Shown: positions 10,515 to 19,039, counted from the stretch's first letter. The stretch: 64,000 nucleotides of DNA from Butyrivibrio sp. INlla14 (GCF_900102515.1 NZ_FMVS01000002.1:186001-250000), one strand, 5' to 3'. The notes: a model not told the origin generated them from the sequence alone. Made by a program: numbers and translations.

Positions 10515-11497
10515 TAGTGTCTTTCACCCTTTCGCAAATTAGCAATATCCTTTTTTTCTGTAATCAAATAAATCATTTTATAAATGAGTTTATAAACCAC
10601 AATCGGTATTATCATCACGGCATATGTTAATCTTTCCCGATAATCAAGCCCACAATCCTTGATATTGAATAGCGTCAATGCCTTATAAAACGCCCCAAGC
10701 TTATGAGCATTTTCACGCCTCGTTGTTCTGTTGTACCGTTCAACATCTCTTAGTAACAAAGTATTTGTATTGCTGCCAGATACTCCGCCAGTTGAATAAC
10801 GAATTCCAACAATGTCATAAGCTGGTGTTATCCTAGTTGTCTCTAGTGTTCTTGCAACAAAAGGGCCATCTTCCCATAACCTATACTGCTCGTCAAAATA
10901 GTTCATCTTTTCCATGAACTGTTTACTATACACAAGCGCACTACCCGAAAACATAGCGTAGAATTGTCCTGAAACATACTTTTTAAACTGCTTTTCCCTG
11001 TCAAAAGAAGACAGCTTTTTTACATAAGATGCATGCGGCATGTAGTACATTTCTCGCCCTTTTTCATCTAATGCAACCCTTGACACACCCATTACTTCAG
11101 GCTTGTATGTGTTTATCTTGTTAACAATTTTGCTAATAACATCATTTGAAGCAAATGCATCATCCCCAGAAACATTTATTATGTATTCGCCATGCGCTTT
11201 TCTATATGCTCCATTGATATTTTTTACCGTGCCAACATTCTGCTCATGAGTAAGAATATAAAGATCTTTTAAATTGCTCTTTTTGTTTTCGCCTATATAT
11301 TTCTCTATCTTTCCCTGCTCAAAATTTGAAGATCCATCATCAGAAATTATGTATTCAATGTTTGGATAATCCTGGTTAAGCACTGATAAAATACAGTCAT
11401 AAATCTTTTCAAATTTACAGTATGTAATTGTTACCACCGTAATCAGTGGTTTATCCTCAGTCCTCATATCTCCCCATCTTTTTGCTTCTGGCATCAT
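10514..11497 (-). CDS. Family 2 glycosyltransferase
   Basis: 327 residues. GT-A motifs are TVVTITYCKFEKIYDCILSV, IEYIISDDGSSNFEQ and YIINVSGDDAFASNDV (the DxD-like site). A hydrophobic stretch near the C-terminus (AVMIIPIVVYKLIYKMIYLI) suggests membrane association. Its 5' end overlaps the upstream glycosyltransferase by 41 bp if the first ATG is used; a start at MRTEDKPLITVVTI would shorten the overlap. It shares one base with the next gene, fdtA. Substrate unknown. Confidence 0.88.
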   Translation of the reverse strand: MMPEAKRWGDMRTEDKPLITVVTITYCKFEKIYDCILSVLNQDYPNIEYIISDDGSSNFEQGKIEKYIGENKKSNLKDLYILTHEQNVGTVKNINGAYRKAHGEYIINVSGDDAFASNDVISKIVNKINTYKPEVMGVSRVALDEKGREMYYMPHASYVKKLSSFDREKQFKKYVSGQFYAMFSGSALVYSKQFMEKMNYFDEQYRLWEDGPFVARTLETTRITPAYDIVGIRYSTGGVSGSNTNTLLLRDVERYNRTTRRENAHKLGAFYKALTLFNIKDCGLDYRERLTYAVMIIPIVVYKLIYKMIYLITEKKDIANLRKGERH

Positions 11498-12317
11498 TTA
11501 TTCCTAGCCTGATGTACTTAAGTGTTTCTCTGTTATGCTCAGTAAAAGCCCCCATCAGTATGTTGTAGATTATTTTTATTATTTCTTTTGGATAATTAAG
11601 GTATCCTTTGTACTTATCTACAAATACAATGTTGTTTCGAGTCATGTAGTAGTACCTTAACGGAGCATGATGCGAATAGCGAATCTTTGTAAATATCAGA
11701 TTTACTTCCCCGGAATCTCCAAGCATATGAGACAGTACCACATCATGGTTCCTAATAACTTTGTATCCTGCAAGCTTAAGTTTCATGCAGAATTCATTAT
11801 CTACAAAATCTATAAAATAGCTTTCGTCATAGCCTCCAACCTCATTCCAACACTTTGTGCTTGTTAAGCTGGCGCTGGTCATGCAGGCCTTAACTTCCTG
11901 ATACTTTTCTTTATTGTTCTGGAGCTTTTGGCTCCAGCCTTCGTAATTTATTTCCGGGCATGCAATTGCACACTTACTGTCTGAGAGGGCGCATGTCATC
12001 AACTCAGGTATTAACCTCTCTCCTATCACAGAATCCTGATCAAGAGTGAGCACCCAATCATAACCTTCCGTAGAAAGATACTTCATTCCCTCGTTTAGCG
12101 CTTTGGCTATTCCAACGTTTTCACTTTGGAAGATAACTCTACATCCACATTCTTCTGCTATATCACGTATCATATCTGAGTTACGTGAAGCATTATCAAC
12201 AATCACCACCTTAGATGCTTGATCTCTTACAGCTTCAGCATTAGCCTTGAGCCTTTCTGCGTCCGGATTGTATGTAATTATCAGTGCTGCAACACCATTG
12301 GTATTATTCGTTTGCAT
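11457..12317 (-). CDS. Family 2 glycosyltransferase, rhamnosyltransferase-like
   Basis: 286 residues. The N-terminus AALIITYNPDAERLKANAEA, VVIVDNASRNSDMIRDI and the motif DWVLTLDQDSVIGERLIPE are typical of RfbF/WbbL-like rhamnosyltransferases, which carry LDQDS rather than a classical DxD. FIDFVDNEFCMKLKLAGY later in the protein is the usual acidic catalytic region. It overlaps both flanking glycosyltransferase genes, indicating a single transcript. The assignment to rhamnose transfer is only by resemblance. Confidence 0.85.
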   Translation of the reverse strand: MQTNNTNGVAALIITYNPDAERLKANAEAVRDQASKVVIVDNASRNSDMIRDIAEECGCRVIFQSENVGIAKALNEGMKYLSTEGYDWVLTLDQDSVIGERLIPELMTCALSDSKCAIACPEINYEGWSQKLQNNKEKYQEVKACMTSASLTSTKCWNEVGGYDESYFIDFVDNEFCMKLKLAGYKVIRNHDVVLSHMLGDSGEVNLIFTKIRYSHHAPLRYYYMTRNNIVFVDKYKGYLNYPKEIIKIIYNILMGAFTEHNRETLKYIRLGINDARSKKMGRYED

Positions 12318-13320
12318 GCCTTTTCCTTAAAAGTAATACTCTTGGTATAGACATAATCTTGTTCATGAAGTTCGCACCAAATATTCCAAGAAGAAAGTGA
12401 TACGTCTTAGGTAACATACCCAGATTAAGATCAAGAGAATTTAACATCTCCCAATATTTTTTGTATGTTTTCTTCCCAAGTGCTCTAGCATTACTCAGTC
12501 CGCCATAAGATCTCAAATTGTATTCTTTTTCAAAATCTTTGAACACATCCGTTCCATAATCACTGTCATATCTCTTAATGGTCCAGATAAGTCCCTTATG
12601 AAATTCGAGGTTTGAAAAGATTGAAGTTCTATCTGCCAGCAATGGATTCTTCTCAGATGACTCTGATTTTCCATAACCATTTTCTCCATCGCCTACCGCC
12701 TCTACCGTTGGAACATTCATGTAATAACCACCATGATTCATGAGAGTATATATGAACATGTATATCTGGAAATAGTGCTTATTAAGAAATGGTTCAGCGT
12801 CCAAATCTTTCACAAACTCTTTCTTAAAAGTAAGTCCTGAGAACAAAACCCCATCATAAACATGTTTGCTAACATATCCACTTCCGGATTCTATTCCAAA
12901 ACTGGAGTCGTACTTTCTCCTATACTGAGAAAACTCTGTCTGATAAAAAGGTGAGTAAATCATAGCAGGATTGTTTTCTTTAATAACATCCAAAGTGCTT
13001 TTTATAGCTTCCGGAAAAAACTTGTCATCATCACTCATAAGCATTACCCACTCACCATGAGCATGATCAATTATGTTTTTAAGATTTCTGTCATAACCAA
13101 TATTTTTCTCATTAGGATGAAACACAATATCCATCTCTGGGTTACGACTACAAAAGTCGCTTACAAGATTTTTTATCTCTTCCCTCTTTGGAGATTTATC
13201 CTCACAAATTAAAACTTCAACTCCTGTCTGATAACCTGCTTTAATACTTTCAAGGCATCTCTCCAACTCCCTAAGTCTGTTATATGAAGTGATGCCTATC
13301 GTTAATATTGAGTTTTCCAT
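12304..13320 (-). CDS. Family 2 glycosyltransferase, first gene of the polysaccharide operon
   Basis: I place the start at 13320 (MENSILTIGITSYNRLRELE) because AGGGG lies at the right distance before it and because upstream residues belong to the palindrome region. GT-A motifs are GVEVLICEDKSPKREEI and WVMLMSDDDKFFPEA. The downstream frame overlaps the next glycosyltransferase by 14 bp. Being the first operon gene, its untranslated leader contains the left dyad site of the putative invertible segment, so its expression, and that of the whole operon, would depend on the segment orientation. Confidence 0.88.
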   Translation of the reverse strand: MENSILTIGITSYNRLRELERCLESIKAGYQTGVEVLICEDKSPKREEIKNLVSDFCSRNPEMDIVFHPNEKNIGYDRNLKNIIDHAHGEWVMLMSDDDKFFPEAIKSTLDVIKENNPAMIYSPFYQTEFSQYRRKYDSSFGIESGSGYVSKHVYDGVLFSGLTFKKEFVKDLDAEPFLNKHYFQIYMFIYTLMNHGGYYMNVPTVEAVGDGENGYGKSESSEKNPLLADRTSIFSNLEFHKGLIWTIKRYDSDYGTDVFKDFEKEYNLRSYGGLSNARALGKKTYKKYWEMLNSLDLNLGMLPKTYHFLLGIFGANFMNKIMSIPRVLLLRKRHANE

Positions 13321-13332
13321 AAAAACCGCCCC

Positions 13333-13356
13333 TGTCAAAAAGTGTACTTTTTGGCA
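13333..13356. promoter_or_regulatory. Left recombinase-type dyad site of putative invertible segment
   Basis: Two 11-bp arms, TGTCAAAAAGT and TGCCAAAAAGT (one difference), face each other across a 2-bp GT core at 13344-13345. This arms-plus-dinucleotide layout is the form of Hin/Gin-type serine recombinase crossover sites. The central 13 bases recur in inverted orientation at 13518-13530. It lies in the leader of the first glycosyltransferase gene. Confidence 0.6.
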
Positions 13357-13449
13357 CAATAATAAGGAGGCTTCAAAATAGCGAGGTCTCCTTTATAAAT
13401 ATCCGCTTGAAATGCCTGAAAGCGCAGATACCATGCGTGTTCTAGAGGG

Positions 13450-13478
13450 TATACAAATTCGGGGGGGTATGGTATAAT
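13450..13478 (+). promoter_or_regulatory. Extended -10 promoter inside the putative invertible segment, pointing away from the operon
   Basis: TATGGTATAAT (13468-13478) matches the full Gram-positive extended -10 (TRTGnTATAAT). TATACA lies 17 bp upstream as a 4/6 match to the -35 box. On the plus strand it fires rightwards, away from the polysaccharide genes. The transcript would end after about 60 nt at the right dyad, which is followed by a T tract. Inversion between the two dyad sites would turn the promoter toward the operon. Confidence 0.6.
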
Positions 13479-13515
13479 TTGTAGGTTGTCTATTATTAGA
13501 AGAAACAGATTTGCA

Positions 13516-13548
13516 GGAAAGTACACTTTTCTGCAAATTTTTTTATTT
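13516..13548 (+). promoter_or_regulatory. Right recombinase-type dyad site, also a plus-strand intrinsic terminator
   Basis: Read on the minus strand, 13-bp arms TTTGCAGAAAAGT and TTTGCAGGAAAGT (one difference) flank a GT core, with its core in the opposite orientation to the left site. On the plus strand the same palindrome is followed by a run of Ts (13538-13544), so it would stop the short plus-strand transcript. Because the T tract lies outside the crossover point, an inverted segment would leave no T tract between promoter and operon. Confidence 0.6.
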
Positions 13549-13571
13549 GTCAAAAAGTAGCATTTTTGTAA
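13548..13571. promoter_or_regulatory. Third, degenerate recombinase-like site at the recombinase gene end
   Basis: TGTCAAAAAGT is identical to the left arm of the left site and is opposed by a weaker arm (TTACAAAAATG) across an AG core. The differing core would not pair with GT cores, so it is more likely a binding or accessory site than a crossover partner. It overlaps the stop codon of the serine recombinase gene. Confidence 0.4.
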
Positions 13572-14155
13572 ACCTTAGCTCTATATCTGAATGTTGAAAC
13601 AGGCATGTTTAAGAGCTTTGCAGCTGTTGTAAGCGATATATCCTGTGTTGCCCATCTTTGATATACCTCTCGAAAATTTGTAGGAAGTTCTTCAGCCGGT
13701 CTTCCAAACTTCACACCTCTTGCTTTTGCTGCATCTATTCCTTCACGCTGACGTTGTTTTATATTTTTTCTTTCATTTTCTGCCACATAAGATAATAGAG
13801 CGAGAACTATATCTGCCAGGAATGTCCCCATGAGATCTTTTCCTCTACGAGTATCAAGAAGGGGCATATCAATCACAACAATGTCCGCTCTTTTTTCTTT
13901 TGTTATGATTCTCCATTGCTCGATGATTTCCTCATAATTTCTGCCAAGACGATCAATGCTCTTAATGAATATAGTGTCGTTTTCCTTTATTCTTCTGATA
14001 AGCTTCTTATATTCAGGACGGTTAAAATCCTTACCAGAAAGTTTATCCATGTAGATGTTTTCTTTTGGAACACCCATTTCTTCCATGGCAATCATCTGTC
14101 TACCCTCGTTCTGATCCTTGGTACTAACTCTGACATAACCATAAATACTGCTCAT
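13550..14155 (-). CDS. Serine recombinase (resolvase/invertase family)
   Basis: 201 residues. The catalytic serine is in YGYVRVSTKDQNEGRQ (Ser10 in VRVS), with Arg-rich SIDRLGRNYEEI and VAENERKNIKQRQREGI marking the dimer-interface helix. The C-terminus has a helix-turn-helix (SLTTAAKLLNMPVSTFRYR) that would bind dyad half-sites. Size and layout fit small DNA invertases and resolvases of the Hin/Tn3 type. It is the gene immediately upstream of the polysaccharide operon, and its binding-site-like palindromes lie just after it, which suggests it inverts the operon promoter. A role in dimer resolution of the conjugative element is the main alternative. Confidence 0.92.
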   Translation of the reverse strand: MSSIYGYVRVSTKDQNEGRQMIAMEEMGVPKENIYMDKLSGKDFNRPEYKKLIRRIKENDTIFIKSIDRLGRNYEEIIEQWRIITKEKRADIVVIDMPLLDTRRGKDLMGTFLADIVLALLSYVAENERKNIKQRQREGIDAAKARGVKFGRPAEELPTNFREVYQRWATQDISLTTAAKLLNMPVSTFRYRAKVYKNATF

Positions 14156-14413
14156 TTTGTTTTCTCCCTTCTTATGAAAATTTCTTCTATGTTGCTGATA
14201 AAATACTTTTTATTGGAATGATAAAGTCTTATTTTCCGTTTTTCGCAAGCAGGGCATCGGTTATCACCGGATGCAGCTCGCTTGTTGGATGGCGCACCCC
14301 CAATCCCCCAGAACCTCGCTTTGCTCGGAGCCATAATTCCTGACAGGTAACTGCTAAATGCAAACGTTATTGTTACCAATTAAGTGCTCTCATGATTTGA
14401 TTTATACAAAGAA
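14156..14413. other. Gene-poor region with nested inverted repeats; possible oriT
   Basis: No convincing gene is present between the recombinase and relaxase genes. A nested inverted repeat (14244-14285) has an inner GCATCCGGT/ACCGATGC arm pair around a 4-nt loop and an outer GCAAGC/GCTTGT pair. Seventeen bases after its inner arm comes GGCGCACCCCC (14291-14301). Read on the minus strand this contains GTGCGCC, shared with the nic region of RSF1010-type MOBP origins. Position next to the relaxase gene fits an origin of transfer, but this is a guess. A 75-codon minus-strand frame here shows no family resemblance. Confidence 0.35.
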
Positions 14414-14456
14414 AGTGGGGCAACTCCACTTTTTTCATAAATGGAATTGCCCCAAC
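14414..14456 (-). terminator. Strong terminator after the relaxase gene
   Basis: Arms of about 15 bp (minus strand GTTGGGGCAATTCCA pairing with TGGAGTTGCCCCACTT, one mismatch) enclose an A-rich loop directly after the relaxase stop codon. It would end the long leftward conjugation transcript and isolate the polysaccharide operon from it. Confidence 0.65.
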
Positions 14457-14458
14457 TT

Positions 14459-15880
14459 TTATCGGGTATGTTCTGTAGTTTTTTGTTTTTCAGATAGGTT
14501 CCTCTGCTCCTCAAATTTGAGGAACAGATCCACGTTGTATTTTGCAGTCTGATAATCTTTCATATCTTTTTTAGCCTGCCGGTATTCAGCATAGGTCTGT
14601 TTTTTCTCCTGAAGAACCTGTCCATATTCCAAATTCAGTTCTTTTATCTTTGGGATATTTCCCTGAATCTTTGAAAAGGTTTCCTTCGCAGCCTTACACA
14701 AAGTAATCGCCTCACGATGTTCTTCAAAGAATCTTTTGCTATAACCGCTCTTTCTGTATTCAGCATAAACATCCTTGGTCTTGGAATAGTTTATGATGTG
14801 TTTTTTCAGAGTAGCGATTTCTTCAAGCCTGCCTTCCAACTCCTTTTGTCTGGTAGTAATTTCACCAAATCTTTCAGAAGCTGACTTAGCTCTTGCTTCG
14901 AGATCTGCATAATCCCTGATATCATGCTCTTCCAAAAACAGAAGTGTCTGTGCCATCTGTTTGATGTTATGAACCTTAGCCCAGCGTTCAAAGCCAGGGC
15001 CTTTCCCTTTTGCAATCATAGCCTGAATATCAAGCAGCATATCAATCTTCGGCTCATCCTTCACAGGAGTCATAACTTCATTTTTATCCTGTTTCGGATT
15101 AGGAATAAAGCTTGCTTCACCTGCAAATACTTTTTCCAGATCTTGTTCTCTATAGCCAGCTCCAAGAGAACGCATTCGCAGAAACTTACGCTGACCTTTA
15201 CCCTTAAGGGAAACATATTTGCCTCGTTTACACTCATATCCCATTTCCAGAAGAAGCTTTATCAGCTCATCCATATCCTTTGGTTTTTGTTCCATACAGA
15301 TATCGATAGCCTCTCGAATTTCTTCTCGGAAGCTCTTTCGGCTGGGATATACAGTTCGCTTTGAACGCTCACTTGGTCTTCTTGGAGTAATGACAGATAA
15401 TCCATTTTCGATACAGACTATATCGCTGACTTTTCGTAAAGCCACACCGGATAATATAAAATCCCTGAACTTACCATCACAATTAAGGTTCGTAGAGTTA
15501 TAGATGATATGGTTATGAATATGTGCTCTGTCAATGTGGGTTGCAACGATAAAAGCATGTCTGCCCTTAGTCCATCGCATTGCTGTTTCATAGCCAATCT
15601 TGTTTGCTTTTTCCGGTGTTATCTCTCCGGGTTTAAATGCCTGTCTGATCTGATATGCAATCACATCGCCATTATACTTTCTGCCGGTCTTTTGAAGATA
15701 TTCCCTCTTGGAAACAGCGAATTGTTCCTCAACAAGCTTCGGATCACACTCATAACTACTGACCAATTGTCCACGTTCTGTTTTCTCAGGATTCTGAGCG
15801 TAATCCGTTCTGTCCTTGATGCACTGCTGGATGGATTTGCCTTTATTCATATGCATGGCAATCAGCCTTGTCGCTGCCAC
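14459..15880 (-). CDS. Relaxase (MobA-like, relaxase/mobilization nuclease domain)
   Basis: 473 residues. The metal-binding motif HIDRAHIHNH (residues 115-124) and the preceding catalytic region (NKGKSIQQCIKDRTDYAQN) are characteristic of the Relaxase domain in Tn1549-like elements. The enzyme nicks one strand at oriT and stays covalently attached for transfer. The C-terminal half (from about 290) is charged and coiled-coil-like. MobC lies immediately upstream. Length is typical for this relaxase group. Confidence 0.93.
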   Translation of the reverse strand: MAATRLIAMHMNKGKSIQQCIKDRTDYAQNPEKTERGQLVSSYECDPKLVEEQFAVSKREYLQKTGRKYNGDVIAYQIRQAFKPGEITPEKANKIGYETAMRWTKGRHAFIVATHIDRAHIHNHIIYNSTNLNCDGKFRDFILSGVALRKVSDIVCIENGLSVITPRRPSERSKRTVYPSRKSFREEIREAIDICMEQKPKDMDELIKLLLEMGYECKRGKYVSLKGKGQRKFLRMRSLGAGYREQDLEKVFAGEASFIPNPKQDKNEVMTPVKDEPKIDMLLDIQAMIAKGKGPGFERWAKVHNIKQMAQTLLFLEEHDIRDYADLEARAKSASERFGEITTRQKELEGRLEEIATLKKHIINYSKTKDVYAEYRKSGYSKRFFEEHREAITLCKAAKETFSKIQGNIPKIKELNLEYGQVLQEKKQTYAEYRQAKKDMKDYQTAKYNVDLFLKFEEQRNLSEKQKTTEHTR

Positions 15881-15899
15881 AAGTCACCACCTCTTTTCA

Positions 15900-16229
15900 C
15901 TAAATCGTTGATAGCCTCTGTAATATTGCTTTCAAGAGTGACCAAAGTTGCTCCTGCTGAACCTGTATCCGTTGGATTTCTCCGTAATAGAAGCTGCCGG
16001 TTTCATTGGCGCGTTTTGCACATTGGTTGATATTGTTGGCGTTGATGCGAAGGAGGCGAGACACCTCCTTCACATCGCTTAAGTCCAGTCTGATCACATA
16101 TCCATCAATGGCCATTTTACGAATATAGGCAGACATATTATTTATGCCTGCCTCTTCCATACGCTTGAGGATTTTCTCTCGCTCACCCTTTTTCAGCTTT
16201 ATACGGATATAATCAGTGTACTCACGCAT
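15900..16229 (-). CDS. mobC: MobC-like relaxosome accessory protein
   Basis: 109 residues. An N-terminal ribbon-helix-helix-like part (YTDYIRIKLKKGEREKIL, then NNMSAYIRKMAIDGYVI) is followed by the typical MobC tail (INANNINQCAKRANETGSFY). MobC helps the relaxase bind and open oriT. It lies 19 bp upstream of the relaxase gene and 2 bp downstream of the next gene. Confidence 0.88.
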   Translation of the reverse strand: MREYTDYIRIKLKKGEREKILKRMEEAGINNMSAYIRKMAIDGYVIRLDLSDVKEVSRLLRINANNINQCAKRANETGSFYYGEIQRIQVQQEQLWSLLKAILQRLSTI

Positions 16230-16231
16230 TA

Positions 16232-16588
16232 CTATCTCTCCATAGCATCACAAAGCGGACAGACTGTTGCAGGCTTAGGCTTATCCGGTACAACCGATGT
16301 TTCCTGAAGCTTCTTCAGAATAGATTTTTTCTCTTGCTCTTCCTCTATGACTTCAGCCGCATCAACCTGACATACAGGCTTAGACTCAGGCAGATTATTG
16401 ATAACACCGTCAAAGTTATTATCATTCTGTTCAACCATATCCTCTATACCACGCATAAAGTTTTTGCTGATAGCAGGACCAGCACCGGGATCTTCTTCTG
16501 TAATACCTGTAGCCTCTTCGATTTCTGTTTCAGCAGCTCCGCCTACTTCATCCCATTTCCTAATCTTGGTTTTTCTCTTTTTCTCCAT
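16232..16588 (-). CDS. Hypothetical acidic protein of the conjugative element
   Basis: 118 residues, acidic, no membrane span. It ends with a Cys pair (TVCPLCDAMER) that could bind metal. I do not recognise a family. It sits between mobC and a small membrane-protein gene in the same direction with 2-5 bp gaps, so it belongs to the transfer operon. Confidence 0.65.
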   Translation of the reverse strand: MEKKRKTKIRKWDEVGGAAETEIEEATGITEEDPGAGPAISKNFMRGIEDMVEQNDNNFDGVINNLPESKPVCQVDAAEVIEEEQEKKSILKKLQETSVVPDKPKPATVCPLCDAMER

Positions 16589-16593
16589 AGTGG

Positions 16594-16800
16594 TTAATCC
16601 TCCTCACAAAACTCATAGCCATCAAAGATATCTTCCGCCTCTTCAAGAACATCGATTGTTCTCTCAAGGATACGCTCGGTCTCTTCAATGAGTTCATTAG
16701 CTGCAGCGTATCTCTTGTTGCTCCTATGAACGATGCTGGCTACCACTCCTGTTACAACGCTAAAGCCTGCTACTACTCCAAATACTACTTTCTTATTCAT
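16594..16800 (-). CDS. Small single-span membrane protein
   Basis: 68 residues. An N-terminal hydrophobic segment (VVFGVVAGFSVVTGVVASIV) is followed by a charged helix. No family is recognised. Its place within the transfer operon suggests an accessory part of the conjugation apparatus, but nothing in the sequence gives its job. Confidence 0.6.
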   Translation of the reverse strand: MNKKVVFGVVAGFSVVTGVVASIVHRSNKRYAAANELIEETERILERTIDVLEEAEDIFDGYEFCEED

Positions 16801-16817
16801 GCTACGTTCTCCTCTCT

Positions 16818-18065
16818 TTACATTGCTGCCTGTAAGTCTTTGTCAGGCTTAGATTTGCTTTTCTTTTGTTCTGCCGCTTTCTTTTTTCCGGCTGTAATTT
16901 TGTCCTTTATGGATGTCTTTTTTGCTGTTTTCTTTGCCACAGCATTATCCTTTTCAGAAGATTTCTCTTTTGCTGTATCTATTTTCTCAGCTGTAATAGT
17001 TATCTTCTTTTCAGGTTTATACTCACTAAAATCAACCGGAGGTGTGACCTTGATATAGCCTATAGGCTGGTCAGCCTCCGGATTATCGAAAGGGAGTTCA
17101 TCGCCATGTGCCTCCATAAACTCATCCATTTCTTTTACAGTAGTCTTCTCGCGAACCTTATCATCAATCTTGGTAATCAAGTCTGAAGCAGCCTGCCTAA
17201 TCGTGTTAAGGGAAGCCTTAAGCTCAGGTACTTCTTTTCCCTCTGACCAGCTTGCAAGATATCCAAAAGAGTAATCTGAAGTATCAATGCCATAGTGCTG
17301 ACATACTACAAATGCCACGGACTCCGCTTCTGTTTCTTTCTGATTCTTAGTCTTCTTTTCACTGTTAGAATCATATTTTTCTTTGGAATGAAGTGCCTGA
17401 TGTGCAGCCTCATGAATGATAGTTTTCACAGTCTGAGCCTCACTCATGCCTTCCTGTACAGCTATGCGGTTCTCTTCAAGATGGAAGTAACCCTTTGCAC
17501 CAGACTCAATGTTTTCAAAGGTAATTGGCACCGGAACTACTTCCTGTATCGCCTCAAGGAGTGTTTTGTAACCATCAACACTTCCGGTTAGTTCCTCTAT
17601 TCCAAGTGTAGGAATCGGATCACCATCGGTCTGGCTTATGTCAAAAGTACTGACAGGCTTAAAGGCATTTATTGTAACTTCCACCTTTTCCTTTATAGGT
17701 TCGCCATCCTTATCAAGAATTACTTTTCCATTGCTATCAAGCTTGTCCTGCTCACGTTCCATTTTGTAAGGAGCAGGTGCAAGGATACGGATTCCTTTCT
17801 CACCCTTAAGTACATGGCGATTCATTTCCTTCCATCCAGAAAAAGACTGACACATGGTTGCATCAGGTCTTTGCATCATGATGAGAATCTGATTATTCAC
17901 GGAATACCTTGGGAGCTTAGCGCAGAACTTAAGGTAGTCCTGATAGATATCACCTTCAAAGATATTCTTTACGCCATTCTCCAGCTTTACTGTGATCTCA
18001 TCCATTTCCTTTTTTCTGGCTTCAGCCGCTGCCTTCGGATCAAAATTGTTTTTGTCGTATGCCAT
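16818..18065 (-). CDS. ArdC/LtrC-like antirestriction-type protein with zincin motif
   Basis: 415 residues. The N-terminal half resembles the ArdC single-strand DNA-binding domain (DUF1738): NQILIMMQRPDATMCQSFSGW and EKGIRILAPAPYK. The middle has a metalloprotease-like helix TIIHEAAHQALH (HExxH-type). The C-terminal tail is Lys-rich and low in complexity. ArdC proteins protect incoming single-stranded DNA from host restriction during conjugation. The start overlaps the stop region of the small upstream gene. The assignment is by motif; proteolytic activity is not known. Confidence 0.82.
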   Translation of the reverse strand: MAYDKNNFDPKAAAEARKKEMDEITVKLENGVKNIFEGDIYQDYLKFCAKLPRYSVNNQILIMMQRPDATMCQSFSGWKEMNRHVLKGEKGIRILAPAPYKMEREQDKLDSNGKVILDKDGEPIKEKVEVTINAFKPVSTFDISQTDGDPIPTLGIEELTGSVDGYKTLLEAIQEVVPVPITFENIESGAKGYFHLEENRIAVQEGMSEAQTVKTIIHEAAHQALHSKEKYDSNSEKKTKNQKETEAESVAFVVCQHYGIDTSDYSFGYLASWSEGKEVPELKASLNTIRQAASDLITKIDDKVREKTTVKEMDEFMEAHGDELPFDNPEADQPIGYIKVTPPVDFSEYKPEKKITITAEKIDTAKEKSSEKDNAVAKKTAKKTSIKDKITAGKKKAAEQKKSKSKPDKDLQAAM

Positions 18066-18224
18066 TTATGAATCCCCCTTTCCATCTTTTTCAGTTTTCT
18101 TGTTGACCTCTTTTGACTTTTCCTTCATCTGTGACAACTTGTCCTTAATAGAAGGAGCAGGCTCTTTGGCCTGCCCCTCATGAATACGCTTTGCATATTC
18201 CAGATATCTTGATTTCCTGTTCAT
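18066..18224 (-). CDS. Small basic protein of the conjugative element (52 residues)
   Basis: The ATG at 18224 overlaps the stop codon of the upstream CD1107-like gene (TAATG), and the stop TAA ends directly before the ArdC-like start at 18065. This tight coupling argues it is a real gene. The product is mostly charged ([17 protein letters not shown] at the start, Lys-rich end). No family is recognised. Confidence 0.6.
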   Translation of the reverse strand: MNRKSRYLEYAKRIHEGQAKEPAPSIKDKLSQMKEKSKEVNKKTEKDGKGDS

Positions 18225-19039
18225 TACACTTCCTCCGTATCCGAATCTGTCTGGTCATCATCTGTTCCTGTATCCTCTGAACCATCAAAATCATCATCTA
18301 AATCCTTTGGAAGACTATCGAGATAATCCTCGTCATCCTCGTTGTAATCTGCATCAGGATCTTCAAAGCTCTGTTCCTGCTTCTTGCTCTTAGAACGTGT
18401 CAGGTACATATATCCGCCTGCACCGCCTATTCCTAACAGAAGCACAATTGCAAATACGCCTGTAGGATTTTTCTTTTCAGGTTCAGGCTCTACCGGTTCC
18501 TCAACAGGAGCAGGTTCTTCCTTTGGAGTCTCTACTACAGGAGCAGTTTCCTCTTCCTTTATTCCCTTTGAAGCCATATACTCTTTAACTTCATCCTCAT
18601 CCATAAGTGCCAGTAAATCTGATTCATCAACCATATTCAGGAAATGTACTGTTTCCTGTCCCTGATCATCACGGTCTATGATGATGTAAAAATAATTGCC
18701 AGACTTGGTAACAACTGTAATGAACTGTTTTCCACCAGCCTCAAGACTTCCATAATCATCCACAAGAGTCATGTTTCCATCAGGAGTAAGTGGTCCCCAC
18801 TTCTCCTCAGGCTCTTCCTCGGGTTCTGCCTCTGTAGGATCTTCGCCGCAGCATAAGGTGTAATCAATCTTGCAAAGCTCACAGTCGGGATTGATGCAAT
18901 CCTCTGTGCACTTGGTCTCGCAAATACATTCATGTCCTCCCGCAAAAGCCGTAATAGGCATTGCCCCAATAAAAAATGCTGCAGCCATAGCCACAGCACC
19001 CAGTACCTTTGTTTTGATATTCAGTTTAGTTTTCTTCAT
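18224..19039 (-). CDS. CD1107-family mobile element protein (DUF4366)
   Basis: 271 residues: a signal-type N-terminus ([22 protein letters not shown]), a Cys-rich segment ([11 protein letters not shown]), an extracellular domain, an acidic Pro/Glu-rich spacer, a second membrane span ([19 protein letters not shown]) and an Asp/Glu-rich cytoplasmic tail. This matches the CD1107/DUF4366 proteins of Tn1549-like elements, thought to belong to the mating apparatus at the cell surface. It overlaps the upstream DUF4315 gene by 14 bp. Confidence 0.88.
   Translation of the reverse strand: MKKTKLNIKTKVLGAVAMAAAFFIGAMPITAFAGGHECICETKCTEDCINPDCELCKIDYTLCCGEDPTEAEPEEEPEEKWGPLTPDGNMTLVDDYGSLEAGGKQFITVVTKSGNYFYIIIDRDDQGQETVHFLNMVDESDLLALMDEDEVKEYMASKGIKEEETAPVVETPKEEPAPVEEPVEPEPEKKNPTGVFAIVLLLGIGGAGGYMYLTRSKSKKQEQSFEDPDADYNEDDEDYLDSLPKDLDDDFDGSEDTGTDDDQTDSDTEEV

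Noticed and set aside
13335..13553. 72-codon minus-strand frame across the putative invertible segment
   Set aside because: It spans both palindromes and the promoter, has no ribosome site and no family resemblance. It is best seen as a chance frame.
14152..14379. 75-codon minus-strand frame upstream of the serine recombinase
   Set aside because: It covers the inverted repeats of the possible oriT, begins without a convincing ribosome site and shows no known domain.
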